A model generated the notes under the pieces. The model ran no database searches, was not told where the DNA came from, and saw nothing but the letters and a program-made list of their open reading frames with translations. DNA of 64,000 nt. Source: MA-ANB-1 sp965216445 (GTDB lineage Bacteria > Actinomycetota > Acidimicrobiia > Spongiisociales > ZC4RG35). Below, one piece after another: positions 17,358-26,510 of the stretch (within the stretch, counting starts at the first letter, position 1; every line of letters begins with the position of its first letter). The stretch lies in contig OZ244166.1 in NCBI GenBank assembly GCA_965216445.1, positions 496,001 through 560,000 of the forward strand, in the 5' to 3' direction. The translations under genes were made by a program, and so were the position numbers.

Positions 17358-18734
17358 CTAATTCAGCGAGGAGGCCAGTGCAGTGACTGCTTCGGCGTCC
17401 ATCTCGGGGGTGAAATCAGCGGGGACATCAGGGGTGACCCCGTCGCCACCAAAGTCATGCCCGCCTGGTGTGACCCACCGAGCGATGGTCACCTTGAATG
17501 CTCCACCGTTGGAGAGCGAGAATTGCTGTTGGACGGTGTTCTTGCCGAATGAGTTCTCACCGGTCACGGTTGCCCTGCCCCGTTCCTGAAGAACGGCGGA
17601 AACTACTTCCGATGCGGAAGCGGAACCGCGATTGACGATAACCACAACAGGTATCTCTTCCGGGACCAGAACCTCACCCGTTACCGGGAACGACCTGTCG
17701 TTGTCCGGACTCTGAGTTATGACAACGTCGCCGTCGGGTAGAAAGATCGACGTAACTTCAATCGCGGTGTCGAGGAGGCCGCCGGGGTTATTCCTCAGGT
17801 CGAAAACCAACTCGTTGATCCCGGCTTCCAGCAGCTCCTGAATTGCCTCTTCGAGCTGTTCGTCGGCGTTGTCGCTGAAGATGTTGAGGGCGACATATCC
17901 GACATCTCCGAACTGATCGCTCTGAACCACAGGGATCACAACGGCAGCCCTGGTGATAGTCACGTCAAAGGTGCTGCCGGAGCGTTCTACTTTGAGGAGA
18001 ACATCGGTGCCCGCTGGACCTCTAACAGTGGCTGTGACTTCGTCGAGTGTCCATCCGAGGATGTCCTCGCCATCGACCCCGACGATGATGTCTTCGCTCA
18101 AGATTCCGGACGCCTCGGCGGGGCTCCCCTCGATAGTAGAGACGATGATCAGCCGGCAGGTCTCGGAGATCGTGGAGCACTGGGGGCTCCCTTCGGTGAT
18201 GGTCGAATCCTCCGCCGTCACCAGAGCTCCGATACCTTCGATCTGGCCCTCCTGTTCCTCTTGGATGAGATCCACAGCCGCGGGGTCCAGATAGACCGAG
18301 TTCGGGTCCAGGGCTTCTGCCATACCGCGAACAATCGCCTCGGCGCCCTCAAAGCTGTCTTCGGCTTCGTCTGGCAGAACCTCGCACGTGGCGGCGAACG
18401 TCGGTGAAGGAAGTGCACAAAGTAAGTCGCTTGTCGCCGTGGAGCCGTCGAGGTTGATCACCGAAGCGGTAGCCGCTTCGGCCAGGGTCAGGTCGGCGAC
18501 TTCGTCGACGTAGTTTCGGTTGATGATGTCATAAGCCTCGCAAACGATCGAGACGTCGTCATCAGCGTCGGCGCAGCCCACGGATTCGACCCGACGACCG
18601 TTTTCAGAGACGGATGTGCTGGTCTCCACGACCTGGCTCGTACTGGTTTGGTCCGAGGTCGTCGAGCTAGCGCTGTCAACGCAGGCGGTCAGCACAAGGG
18701 CAAGGGATATCAGAATCGGTGTTGTCTTGTTCAT
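17358..18734 (-). CDS. S41 family (C-terminal processing) peptidase, lipoprotein
   Basis: A 458-residue exported protein with lipobox LVLTAC at the N terminus and a Ser/Thr-rich linker. A PDZ region (SPAEASGILSEDIIVGVDG) and the S41 core follow. The catalytic serine is probably in NRGSASASEVV and the lysine in SFGKNTV. A short FVFDLRNNPGGLLD-type strand (ELVFDLRNNPGG) precedes them. It should act on extracytoplasmic proteins. The start overlaps by one base the stop of the upstream paralogue 18734-20104, so the two are cotranscribed. Confidence 0.93.
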   Translation of the reverse strand: MNKTTPILISLALVLTACVDSASSTTSDQTSTSQVVETSTSVSENGRRVESVGCADADDDVSIVCEAYDIINRNYVDEVADLTLAEAATASVINLDGSTATSDLLCALPSPTFAATCEVLPDEAEDSFEGAEAIVRGMAEALDPNSVYLDPAAVDLIQEEQEGQIEGIGALVTAEDSTITEGSPQCSTISETCRLIIVSTIEGSPAEASGILSEDIIVGVDGEDILGWTLDEVTATVRGPAGTDVLLKVERSGSTFDVTITRAAVVIPVVQSDQFGDVGYVALNIFSDNADEQLEEAIQELLEAGINELVFDLRNNPGGLLDTAIEVTSIFLPDGDVVITQSPDNDRSFPVTGEVLVPEEIPVVVIVNRGSASASEVVSAVLQERGRATVTGENSFGKNTVQQQFSLSNGGAFKVTIARWVTPGGHDFGGDGVTPDVPADFTPEMDAEAVTALASSLN

Positions 18735-20104
18735 TAAGAATTCTGGAGGGCGAAGTTCACGAGATCTTCCGGGCTGGCATCGGTGGGCAGTTCGACGACA
18801 CGGTCGGGGACCAGCCCGCCATCCACCACCGACGTGCCGTTCGGCGTTGTCCAGTGGGCAATCGCGACGTGGAATTCTCCGCCGTTTCTGAGCTCGAATG
18901 GTATCTGCACCGCGTTCTTACCGAAGGTAGGTTGTCCGATAATCACCGCACCACGGCGGTCGCGAAGGGCCCCAGCAAGAATCTCCGCCGCTGAAGCGGT
19001 GCCCTCGTTGACGAGTACGAGCAGACGTGGGCTTGTGACCGGCGCTCCGCCTTCGGCGCTATAGGTGAATTCGCCCTCGGGGCTTTGTGTGTGGAGGATC
19101 GGCCCATCGGCGATGAACTGGGATGCGACGTTGACAACTGCGTCGATCAAACCGCCCGGGTTGTCGCGCAGGTCGATCACGATCGTCCTCGGTCCTGCTG
19201 CCATAAGTGCCCCGACGGCCGAGTCGACGATGAAGGGGATGTCGAAAGAGAAGTCGGGGATGCGCAGGTAGCCAACCCCATCGACCGGTAGCTCAACCTC
19301 AGCGGATGGGAATTCCAATTCCGCTCGCGAAACAGTCACGTCGACGGCTGTTCCGTCTCGTTCGAGGGACAGGACGACATCGCCTGTCTCGTCACCGCTG
19401 ATTTGGGTTGCGGTTTCGACAAATCCCTGGCCGATGACAGAGTTGCCGTCCACACCTGTGATGATGTCGCCTGGCATGAGTCCGGCGGCAGCGCCCGGGT
19501 TGCCTTCCAAAACGAAGACAATGCGGAGTTGACATACCTCGGCGATCTGGGTGCATTTCGACCCAGCTGCGTCGGTGGCATCGAGAAGAATCCCGACACC
19601 CGCTACAACACCATCGGACCTGAAACCTGCAGCTGATTCCGGATCGATGTACCACGTGAAAGGATCCAGGCCGCGGTCGATCATCGCGGTGACTGCAGCT
19701 TCGACGGCTGGCCCCACCGGGAGGAGTTCGTCCTGGACTCGCTGTTTGAGAACGTCACACAGGTCTGCAAAAGCCGCGTCCGGTATGGCGCAGAAGAACG
19801 TTCGCGGTGGATCCTCAGTGTCGGTGCTCTCAAACTCCTGTGCGGCTGTCGATGCAATCGCAGCAAGCGCAGTTATGTCAACGGGGCCGTCTACATACCA
19901 TTCATCGAGGAGTTCGATCGTTTCGCAAAGCGTGGAAAACGTGACTGGAGGCGCACCGCATCCTTGGACCTCCATGGGGAGATCCAAGCTCGTCGACGTC
20001 GTCGAGGACACAGGTGGCAGGGTCACCTGCTGCGTCGGGCTGGTGTCAGTTTGCGGGGAACACGCAGCTGCCACGACGGTGAGTGTCAGCAGAAGACGGC
20101 GCAT
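18734..20104 (-). CDS. S41 family (C-terminal processing) peptidase, lipoprotein, paralogue
   Basis: A 456-residue paralogue of the next gene with the same plan: signal peptide and lipobox VVAAAC, helical N-terminal domain, PDZ (GNPGAAAGLMPGDIITGVDG), then the peptidase core. The strand is TIVIDLRDNPGGLID, the serine is in NEGTASAAEI and the lysine in TFGKNAV. Both genes share an unusual N-terminal region with GCAD/GCGAPPVTFSTLCE-like cysteines that may form a disulfide. Tandem duplication is the simplest origin. Confidence 0.92.
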   Translation of the reverse strand: MRRLLLTLTVVAAACSPQTDTSPTQQVTLPPVSSTTSTSLDLPMEVQGCGAPPVTFSTLCETIELLDEWYVDGPVDITALAAIASTAAQEFESTDTEDPPRTFFCAIPDAAFADLCDVLKQRVQDELLPVGPAVEAAVTAMIDRGLDPFTWYIDPESAAGFRSDGVVAGVGILLDATDAAGSKCTQIAEVCQLRIVFVLEGNPGAAAGLMPGDIITGVDGNSVIGQGFVETATQISGDETGDVVLSLERDGTAVDVTVSRAELEFPSAEVELPVDGVGYLRIPDFSFDIPFIVDSAVGALMAAGPRTIVIDLRDNPGGLIDAVVNVASQFIADGPILHTQSPEGEFTYSAEGGAPVTSPRLLVLVNEGTASAAEILAGALRDRRGAVIIGQPTFGKNAVQIPFELRNGGEFHVAIAHWTTPNGTSVVDGGLVPDRVVELPTDASPEDLVNFALQNS

Positions 20105-20146
20105 GGTTCATCATTATGCGACGAGCGATTGGTTACCGTCCGTCTT

Positions 20147-21217
20147 GTGAGACTACGAGTACATCTCAGAGACCCCGAGGGCGGGTCACAGATTCGAGAC
20201 ATTGTGGATGGCCGATGGATCGAGCCGACAGGAATAGCTGACGAGACCATCGGACAGGATTCTTACGCGATACCCGGGCTGATTGACGCTCATGCTCACC
20301 TCGCTGCTCCTATTGGCCAAGATTGGAAGACGGATACCTACGAGAATGCCGTGTCAAGGGCACTCCAGGCCGTCACCAACGGTGTGATGTTTATCTTCGA
20401 CAAGGGCTGGTCCAACCTTGACACCGTGAGGATTCTCGAAGAGGTGAGCCCGGAGCAACGCCCCGACATTCAGGCGGCTGGAATCATCAACGCTGTCGAA
20501 GAGGGCTACTGGCCCGACTTTGCTCACGAATTGACCGAAGCGACATTCGAATCCGGCATCCGGCGGTCAATTGAAGAAGGCCGGGGATGGGTGAAGCTCG
20601 TCGGCGACTGGCCGCGGCGGGGCCGGGGACCGGTGGCCAATTTCGATGAAGATCAGTTACGTCGCGCTGTCGAGTTGGCAGAAGCCGCCGGAAGCAGGGT
20701 CGCCATCCACACAATGGCCCGCGAAGCACCGTCGATGGCGGTCAGGGCCGGTGTTCATTCAATTGAACACGGCTTGTTCCTGGACACCGATGACCTGGAG
20801 GCGCTGGGGTCGCGATCGGGGATGTGGGTACCGACAATTCTCCGGATGGAGGCCGTCGTCGAACAACTCGGGGCGGAGTCGTCGGGTGGCAAGCTCCTGG
20901 TAGAAGGGTTGGACAACGTGCGACGTCAAATGGAGTTGGCAGTCGAGGCTGGAGTCCATGTACTGGCTGGAACCGACGTGACCGTTGGAACTCACGACGT
21001 CGCTCTCGAAGCCGAGAAGATGATCGAGTACGGCCTCCCGATAGAACTGGCATATCGGTCGGTCACTTCGGCTGGCTATCTCGCCGGAGGCAGGTCCGAT
21101 GGTTTCGAGGTTGGGGAACCCGCCAATGTTGTTCTGTTGCGTACCAGTCCGCTTGAGGACTTCACAACGCTGGCTCATCCAGAACGGGTCATCAGAATGG
21201 GGCGCGTGTTGAGATGA
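20147..21217 (+). CDS. amidohydrolase family protein
   Basis: About 356 residues from a GTG at 20147. The longer open frame upstream is antisense to the S41 gene and is rejected. Metal-site motifs of the amidohydrolase superfamily are visible: GLIDAHAHLAAP (first HxH), VAIHTM, SIEHG and the terminal aspartate in AGTDVTVG. The N-terminal beta-sandwich half is short. Imidazolonepropionase- or prolidase-like cyclic amide hydrolysis is plausible. The stop overlaps the Maf start (ATGA, 21214-21217). Confidence 0.88.
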   Translation: MRLRVHLRDPEGGSQIRDIVDGRWIEPTGIADETIGQDSYAIPGLIDAHAHLAAPIGQDWKTDTYENAVSRALQAVTNGVMFIFDKGWSNLDTVRILEEVSPEQRPDIQAAGIINAVEEGYWPDFAHELTEATFESGIRRSIEEGRGWVKLVGDWPRRGRGPVANFDEDQLRRAVELAEAAGSRVAIHTMAREAPSMAVRAGVHSIEHGLFLDTDDLEALGSRSGMWVPTILRMEAVVEQLGAESSGGKLLVEGLDNVRRQMELAVEAGVHVLAGTDVTVGTHDVALEAEKMIEYGLPIELAYRSVTSAGYLAGGRSDGFEVGEPANVVLLRTSPLEDFTTLAHPERVIRMGRVLR

Positions 21218-21789
21218 ATCTGATTCTTGCTTCGGGCTCACCGCGTCGAAAGGAGCTCTTGGATTCGCTCGGCCTCAGCTTCGATGTGCACGTCCCCAAC
21301 GTGGATGAGACCAGGCATCCAGATGAGATGCCTGGTGTTTACGTGGAACGAGTGGCCCGGCTGAAAGCCTCGTCCGTGGAGGATGCTGATGCCATCGTTC
21401 TCGCCGCCGACACCACGGTCGTGTTGGAAGGTCGGATTCTCGGGAAGCCGGGACACCCCGAAGAGGCGAGGTCGATGTTACGTCGGCTATCGGGGGCAAC
21501 CCATGAGGTATTCACCGGAGTAGCCGTAAGCCGTCGGGAAGACTGTTACTCCGTAGTGGCGACAACCGACGTAACGATGATCGAAATGACAAACGAGGAA
21601 ATCGCCTCCTACGTGGAATCAGGGGAGCCCATGGACAAAGCCGGTGCGTATGCACTCCAAGGCAAAGGTGGCATCTATGTCGAGAAGGTCGTCGGATCTC
21701 CTTCCAACGTCATCGGACTTCCCATCCATCTCATTCCCCGACTTCTGAGTCGTGTTGGTGTGGAAATTTCCGATTTCGGGTCTCGTTGA
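21214..21789 (+). CDS. maf: Maf family nucleotide pyrophosphatase
   Basis: A 191-residue Maf protein. It begins NLILASGSPRRKELL and has AADTTVVLEGRILGKPGHPEEA and the GAYALQGKGG segment near the end. The family hydrolyses non-canonical or regulatory nucleoside triphosphates (dTTP/UTP or m7GTP types) and can delay septation. It is translationally coupled to the amidohydrolase. Confidence 0.95.
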   Translation: MNLILASGSPRRKELLDSLGLSFDVHVPNVDETRHPDEMPGVYVERVARLKASSVEDADAIVLAADTTVVLEGRILGKPGHPEEARSMLRRLSGATHEVFTGVAVSRREDCYSVVATTDVTMIEMTNEEIASYVESGEPMDKAGAYALQGKGGIYVEKVVGSPSNVIGLPIHLIPRLLSRVGVEISDFGSR

Positions 21790-21819
21790 TTGGCCACATC
21801 CCGACTAGCTTGGAACGTC

Positions 21820-22779
21820 ATGCGCCGACTCATACCTGCTGTTTGCCTGCTTCTCGTTGCTGCCGCCTGTGGCGGCGACGAAGGCGCGGAAACCACAACA
21901 TCAGCTTTGGAAACCACTTCCTCCACAACGCCTGAGACGACGACGAGTACGGTCGCAGACACGACCACAACAGTCGCTGAGACAACCACGTCGACCGAGG
22001 GGACGACAACCACGACTGAACCCCCCGGCAACTGGGCTGCTGAACCTCTCGTTGTCTCCGAGTTCGGCGCTCTGGGCTGGTGGGACGGCGGTAACTGGGT
22101 CCAGGTAGATGAGCTGACCGCCCTTCCGGTTTCGGGAGGAGAGGACTATCAGGTGGCATTCCTGGGGTTGGAAGCCGGGGTTACCGGTGGCCCTGAGACA
22201 TTGTTATGCGAGCCGTTGAACAATCCCGGTGTAGAGCTGAGCAACACCGACATCCTCGGAGGTTTCCCGGGCCCGAGTGGCGTTGCCATCTCCGCTCCTT
22301 GGGAACTGGTTCCCCACTTTGTCCAAGATGAAGTCGACGATGGCACCTACTCGGATTTCGCCCGCCCTCTTCTGGCTTCGCGGGGACTCGACGTTGAGAA
22401 TCCAGTCATCAAACAGGTCGTCCGGTTCGATATCGAAGGCGATGGTGTGAATGAGGTGATCGCCGTAGCCGAAGACATCGCTGACGACGGGCTCTTCGCC
22501 CAGGTCGGCGACTATTCGCTGGCCTTCCTTCGCAGGGTTGTTGATGGCGAGGTCCAAACCGCCATCCTTGGTGATTCGGTTGTGACGCCGCCCGATCCTG
22601 GTGTGACCCCATTTGTCCTTTCGTACGCGGTTGCAGCTATTGCTGATCTCAGCGGGGACGGGAAGATGGAAATCGTCATGAACTCGGTGTATTACGAGGG
22701 CGTGGGTTGGGGTGTTTGGGAGTACGTCAACGACGATCTCGGACCGGTGCTTCAGATTCAGAGCGGCTGCGGGGCCTGA
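21820..22779 (+). CDS. hypothetical lipoprotein with Thr/Ser-rich linker
   Basis: A 319-residue exported protein starting at the ATG at 21820 (MRRLIPAVCLLLVAAACGGD). Lipobox VAAAC is followed by a 45-residue linker of Thr, Ser and Glu. The remaining 240 residues form an unknown globular domain rich in Gly, Val and Asp. It includes a DIEGDGVNEVIAVAED stretch, resembling the Ca2+-binding loops of FG-GAP/VCBS beta-propellers, and a second DLSGDGKMEIV of the same kind. A surface-exposed binding role is likely. Confidence 0.75.
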   Translation: MRRLIPAVCLLLVAAACGGDEGAETTTSALETTSSTTPETTTSTVADTTTTVAETTTSTEGTTTTTEPPGNWAAEPLVVSEFGALGWWDGGNWVQVDELTALPVSGGEDYQVAFLGLEAGVTGGPETLLCEPLNNPGVELSNTDILGGFPGPSGVAISAPWELVPHFVQDEVDDGTYSDFARPLLASRGLDVENPVIKQVVRFDIEGDGVNEVIAVAEDIADDGLFAQVGDYSLAFLRRVVDGEVQTAILGDSVVTPPDPGVTPFVLSYAVAAIADLSGDGKMEIVMNSVYYEGVGWGVWEYVNDDLGPVLQIQSGCGA

Positions 22780-23195
22780 TGGAAAATCCGTTCACTGACC
22801 GGGTCACGTACGTCGGTCATACGAGAATTGAGCTGACCGAAGCCTCCGTCGATCGCGTTGTCGGGCAGATCGAGATCGACGACATCCACCATCAGCCTTA
22901 TGGAGTGGTTCATGGCGGCGTGTACGCCACACTGGTCGAGACACTCGCATCGACAGGTGCCGCCATCTGGGCCATGGGCAACGATATGGGTGGAGCCATG
23001 GGAGTTTCGAATACAACTGACTTCATCCGGGCAACATCGGAGGGGGTCATCGAAGGTGTCGCCACTCCGATTCACCGTGGTCGCAACCAACAGCTGTGGG
23101 AGGTGGCGGTCACCCGGAAGTCGGATGGAAAGCTGGCCGCTCACGGTCAGGTCCGTCTCCAGAACGTCCGGGATACAGACGCCGTCGCCAAGTAG
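22779..23195 (+). CDS. PaaI-type hot-dog thioesterase
   Basis: A 138-residue hot-dog protein from the ATG at 22779, which overlaps the upstream TGA (TGATG). The PaaI motif HHQPYGVVHGGVYATLVETLAS contains the active-site region, with the acidic residue in LVETLAS. The later segment ATPIHRGRNQQLWEVAV is typical. It likely hydrolyses an acyl- or aryl-CoA ester. Confidence 0.9.
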   Translation: MENPFTDRVTYVGHTRIELTEASVDRVVGQIEIDDIHHQPYGVVHGGVYATLVETLASTGAAIWAMGNDMGGAMGVSNTTDFIRATSEGVIEGVATPIHRGRNQQLWEVAVTRKSDGKLAAHGQVRLQNVRDTDAVAK

Positions 23196-23200
23196 ACAAC

Positions 23201-24325
23201 ATGACCGACAACCTGGCAGCCAACCAATGGAGCCGCCAGCTACTACAACGCGATCGCCCACTTCGCGTGGTCGAGGTCGTTGAGCTCGCCGGCGGGATCT
23301 ACAGCACCGCACCGACCAGTTATCTGTCATTTGCAGCGAGAATCCCCGGTTTCGAACGCTCCCAACTGGACAAAGCGTTGATGGAAGATCGGTCCCTCGC
23401 GAGGCTCGCCACACTGCGCGGGTCAGGCTTTCTGATACCGATCGACAAGGTCGATGTCGTGTTGGCAGCTGAGGATCGAGTCTCCTGGTATCAACGGCAT
23501 GCAGACAAGATTGCCGGCCCGAAGAAGACAGAATTGTGGCGAGAACGAATCATGGATCTGCTCGGAGAAGGCCCGCTTCCGGCGAGGACGATCCGTCGGG
23601 AATTGGACGTCACAGGCAGGGAAGCCGAAGCGCTGCGCTACGTACTCTCTGCGATGACCCAAAGCAGGGACCTCGCGGCAGCCACACAACCCGGGGGATG
23701 GCGGAGCAACCAGTACTCGTACGCCTTGTGGTCGCAGTGGTTCCCAGATCATCCGCCGGCATCTGTCGACCCCGAGGCAGCTCGAGCCGAGGTGGCCAGG
23801 TGGTATCTCCATGGCCATGGACCAGGATCGGTCGACCACTTCGCTTGGTGGTCTGGACTGAAGAAATCCAACGCCCGGTTGGCGTTGGATTCGGTCGGTG
23901 TAGTCGGTGAAGCAGGTCAGTACGACCTCCCGACACGTCCGGGGACGGCCGAGCCCTCGGGCCTTCGACTACTCCCGATCTGGGACACCGCATTGGTCTC
24001 GCCAAAGGGACGACGTCGCATGGTCGAGTCGGGCCACGAGAGGTTCGTGTACGACTCGTCCGGAAATGTCACCTCCACAATTGTGCTTGATGGAGCAGTC
24101 GTCGGCGTTTGGGACCGGGGTGGCGACGATGAGTTGCTGGTGGTCAAGGCGGCGGGTTTCGAACCTTTGGAAGCCTCATTTCGAGCTGACATTGAGGAGG
24201 AGGTGGAGATCCTTGCCAGGTCCGTCGGCGCAAGGGACTGGGAAGTGCAATTCGTCGAAAGGCCAATCGACCTCACCACAGCGTCTCGGAATCGGTTCAT
24301 GTCCCCGTTGTCGGAGCCGAGCTAG
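23201..24325 (+). CDS. winged-helix DNA-binding protein, AlkZ/YcaQ (HTH_42) family
   Basis: A 374-residue protein of the HTH_42 family that includes the AlkZ/AlkX interstrand-crosslink glycosylases. The order is an N-terminal helix VEVVELAGG, then SYLSFAARIPGFERSQLDKAL, LARLATLRGSGFLIPID and the later FDWWSG-like HFAWWSGLKKSNARLAL. In AlkZ enzymes a catalytic Q-x-Q motif follows the first helix; here the matching place reads GIYST, with no glutamine. It may therefore not be an active glycosylase. Confidence 0.78.
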   Translation: MTDNLAANQWSRQLLQRDRPLRVVEVVELAGGIYSTAPTSYLSFAARIPGFERSQLDKALMEDRSLARLATLRGSGFLIPIDKVDVVLAAEDRVSWYQRHADKIAGPKKTELWRERIMDLLGEGPLPARTIRRELDVTGREAEALRYVLSAMTQSRDLAAATQPGGWRSNQYSYALWSQWFPDHPPASVDPEAARAEVARWYLHGHGPGSVDHFAWWSGLKKSNARLALDSVGVVGEAGQYDLPTRPGTAEPSGLRLLPIWDTALVSPKGRRRMVESGHERFVYDSSGNVTSTIVLDGAVVGVWDRGGDDELLVVKAAGFEPLEASFRADIEEEVEILARSVGARDWEVQFVERPIDLTTASRNRFMSPLSEPS

Positions 24326-24364
24326 CTGCCCGAAGTTCCGCTGGTGACGTAATCTGGTCTGCTG

Positions 24365-25477
24365 ATGCTTCAGATCGGGAATCTCCAAGTCGACCCTCCG
24401 GTGGTTCTGGCACCCATGGCTGGTGTCACCAACGCGCCGTTTCGCCGTCTCTGTCGCGAATACGGTGCTGGTCTCTATGTATCGGAGATGATCGGGGCTC
24501 GAGGTCTGGTGGAGGGCAACGAGAAGACACTGGCGCTGGCTCGTTTCGCTCCGGATGAATCGCCACGGTCCATACAGCTCTACGGAACCGACCCGGGTGC
24601 ATTAGGCGAGGCAGTTTCGTTCCTCGTCTCAGAGATTGGCGTCGATCACATCGACATGAATTTCGGCTGTCCGATGGGCAAGGTCACGAGGCACGGCGGA
24701 GGTGCTGCCCTTCCATGGAAAAGAAGCCTGTTCAGACAGATAGTTCGCTCTGCAGTGGAGAATGCCGGATCCACCCCGGTGACAGTGAAGTTTCGGAAAG
24801 GCATCGATGACGATCACCTCACATTCATCGAGGCCGGTCTCGCCGCTGAGGATGAGGGAGCGGCGGCAATTGCGCTCCACGCACGTACGGCTCGTCAGCT
24901 CTACTCGGGCAAGGCAGATTGGTCAGCGATTCGCACTCTCAAGGAATCCATCCAGTCGGTTCCCGTTCTGGGGAATGGTGATATCTGGACGGCACAAGAT
25001 GCTCGGCGAATGATGGATGAGACAGGGTGCGACGGAGTCGTGATCGGGCGGGGCTGTCTGGGTCGACCCTGGCTTTTCCGCGACCTGTCGAACATGTTCG
25101 CTGGTGAAGAGTCCGTTGCGCCCCCGAACCTGGGTGAGGTCGGAGAAGTCATGGTCCACCACGCGGCGCTGCTCGTTGAGCACTTTGGTGAGCACATGGG
25201 GATCAGGCTCTTTAGAAAACACCCGTCTTGGTATCTGAAGGGCTTTCCAGCAGGTCCGCGGTTGCGCGATCGATTCGCAAAAGTCAACTCGGTCGACGAA
25301 GTCCGCGAGTTGGTCGATCAACTCGACCCAACAATCCCATTCCCTGAGGAGGCCAACCACATGGTTCGCGGCCATTCCCACGGTCCTCGTCCGGTCCGTC
25401 TACCCCACAACTTCCTTGCTACCCAAGACACGGAGTCGCTCTCGCGGGACGCTGACCAGGTAGTAAGCGGCGGCTAG
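24365..25477 (+). CDS. dusB: tRNA-dihydrouridine synthase DusB
   Basis: A 370-residue FMN enzyme. It opens QVDPPVVLAPMAGVTNAPFRRLCREYGAGLYVSEM. The catalytic cysteine is in DMNFGCPMGKVTRHGGGAAL. The phosphate-binding HARTARQLYSG, GNGDIW and GVVIGRGCLGRPW follow. The C-terminal helical tRNA-binding domain contains RLFRKHPSWYLKGFP. It reduces uridines in the tRNA D-loop. Its stop is eight bases before repeat copy B1. Confidence 0.95.
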   Translation: MLQIGNLQVDPPVVLAPMAGVTNAPFRRLCREYGAGLYVSEMIGARGLVEGNEKTLALARFAPDESPRSIQLYGTDPGALGEAVSFLVSEIGVDHIDMNFGCPMGKVTRHGGGAALPWKRSLFRQIVRSAVENAGSTPVTVKFRKGIDDDHLTFIEAGLAAEDEGAAAIALHARTARQLYSGKADWSAIRTLKESIQSVPVLGNGDIWTAQDARRMMDETGCDGVVIGRGCLGRPWLFRDLSNMFAGEESVAPPNLGEVGEVMVHHAALLVEHFGEHMGIRLFRKHPSWYLKGFPAGPRLRDRFAKVNSVDEVRELVDQLDPTIPFPEEANHMVRGHSHGPRPVRLPHNFLATQDTESLSRDADQVVSGG

Positions 25478-25484
25478 TTCTCTT

Positions 25485-25513
25485 TCCTTAGGATTAGCGG
25501 GCCATATATGGCC
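25485..25513. repeat. dispersed repeat, copy B1
   Basis: TCCTTAGGA (25485-25493), then palindrome GGCCATATATGGCC (25500-25513). The CCTTAGG-to-core spacing is exactly 7 bp. It points opposite to copy B2 55 bp further on, so the pair makes an inverted composite between convergent dusB and hutG. Confidence 0.85.
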
Positions 25514-25570
25514 GGATTCCTGAATAGAACAAAGATGCCCGTGAGTGCCACGGAACCGATACGCGAAAGC

Positions 25571-25600
25571 GGCCAGATATGGCCGCATATACCTAAGGAA
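25571..25600. repeat. dispersed repeat, copy B2, overlapping the hutG stop codon
   Basis: Core GGCCAGATATGGCC (25571-25584), 7 bp, then CCTAAGG (25592-25598) and AA. The hutG stop codon, TAG on the minus strand at 25595-25593, lies inside CCTAAGG, so the repeat forms the end of the gene. The flanking GC pairs (25569-25586) extend the palindrome. Confidence 0.85.
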
Positions 25601-26510
25601 CGGAAGTTCGGTTCCGCTCAGTGAAGCCGGCCGCGGCGGAGAGAATCAGGTGAGTCATGGTGTCAAGCGTCAAACCGTTGATGTCAGCCTCAGCATCGAC
25701 CTCGACGAAGTCCATCGCTGAAACAAGCGGGTGGTTTGCGCACATGCGAACGCCCATGGCGAGGTCTCGAACCGTCAGCCCACCCGGTCGCGCCCCCGGA
25801 CACGCCGGCGCGTAAGAGGCGTCAAGCACGTCGATGTCCACATCGACGTAAATCACATCAACCCTTCCAGCCAAGTGGCTTAGCCCAGCGGCAACTGCGG
25901 CCACCATCCCGTCTTTCTCCAGGTCCTCGACAGTCACGACCGTTATCCCGGCGTCGTCGCACCAGCTCCGATAGGCAGCCGAATTGGCGAAGGAGTGAAT
26001 TCCGATTTGGACGACGTTCGATCCGGGAAGTTCGTCCTCCTCGATCAGACCGCGGATCGGTGTTCCATTGGCCGGTCCGAGGTCGAGGGTCCGGACATCG
26101 TGGTGGGCATCGAACGTAAGGACGCCCACCCGAGTGATGTCCTCGTGACATGCTCTCACCAGCGGTCGGGTGATCGCGTTGTCTCCTCCGAGAAACAGCG
26201 AAAGTGGAGTCTGCGGGAGCGATCTCGCCTGGCGTTCTACTTCGATAGGCATCTCATGCATGTCGAGGTCGCTCACGACCCAGTTGCCCTCGTCAAAAAC
26301 TTTGACGTCAGCGAAGTCAACCCCCCATTCACCGTGGAACGTCGAGAAACGACCAAATCGGTCCCTCACTCGCAGCGGCGTCAGGTCCGCGCGACTCGGA
26401 GACAGGGAAGCGCTGGACGACGGGACCCCCACAACCCTTATGTCTGGTTCGGCAGCCTCCTGGGCCAGCCACACGTCGGCTCTTGGCCAGAACGGGTCGT
26501 TGATCGGCAT
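25593..26510 (-). CDS. hutG: ureohydrolase (arginase/agmatinase fold), probable formimidoylglutamase HutG
   Basis: A 305-residue Mn2+ enzyme. The metal motifs are GGDN, TFDAHHD, DVDIDVLD and the C-terminal DFVEVDAE. It starts in an ATGA overlap with hutU (26508-26510), which favours formimidoyl-glutamate hydrolysis in histidine breakdown over agmatinase activity. The last codons fall within repeat copy B2. Confidence 0.88.
   Translation of the reverse strand: MPINDPFWPRADVWLAQEAAEPDIRVVGVPSSSASLSPSRADLTPLRVRDRFGRFSTFHGEWGVDFADVKVFDEGNWVVSDLDMHEMPIEVERQARSLPQTPLSLFLGGDNAITRPLVRACHEDITRVGVLTFDAHHDVRTLDLGPANGTPIRGLIEEDELPGSNVVQIGIHSFANSAAYRSWCDDAGITVVTVEDLEKDGMVAAVAAGLSHLAGRVDVIYVDVDIDVLDASYAPACPGARPGGLTVRDLAMGVRMCANHPLVSAMDFVEVDAEADINGLTLDTMTHLILSAAAGFTERNRTSVP

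Noticed and set aside
21890..22020. Repetitive Thr/Ser codons as a tandem repeat or CRISPR
   Set aside because: This is a low-complexity linker in a lipoprotein, with no regular spacer; similar linkers occur at 15330 and 31920.
25500..25513. CCATATATGG in the repeats as a CArG box
   Set aside because: The match to the eukaryotic SRF site is a coincidence of a palindromic AT core in a bacterial genome.
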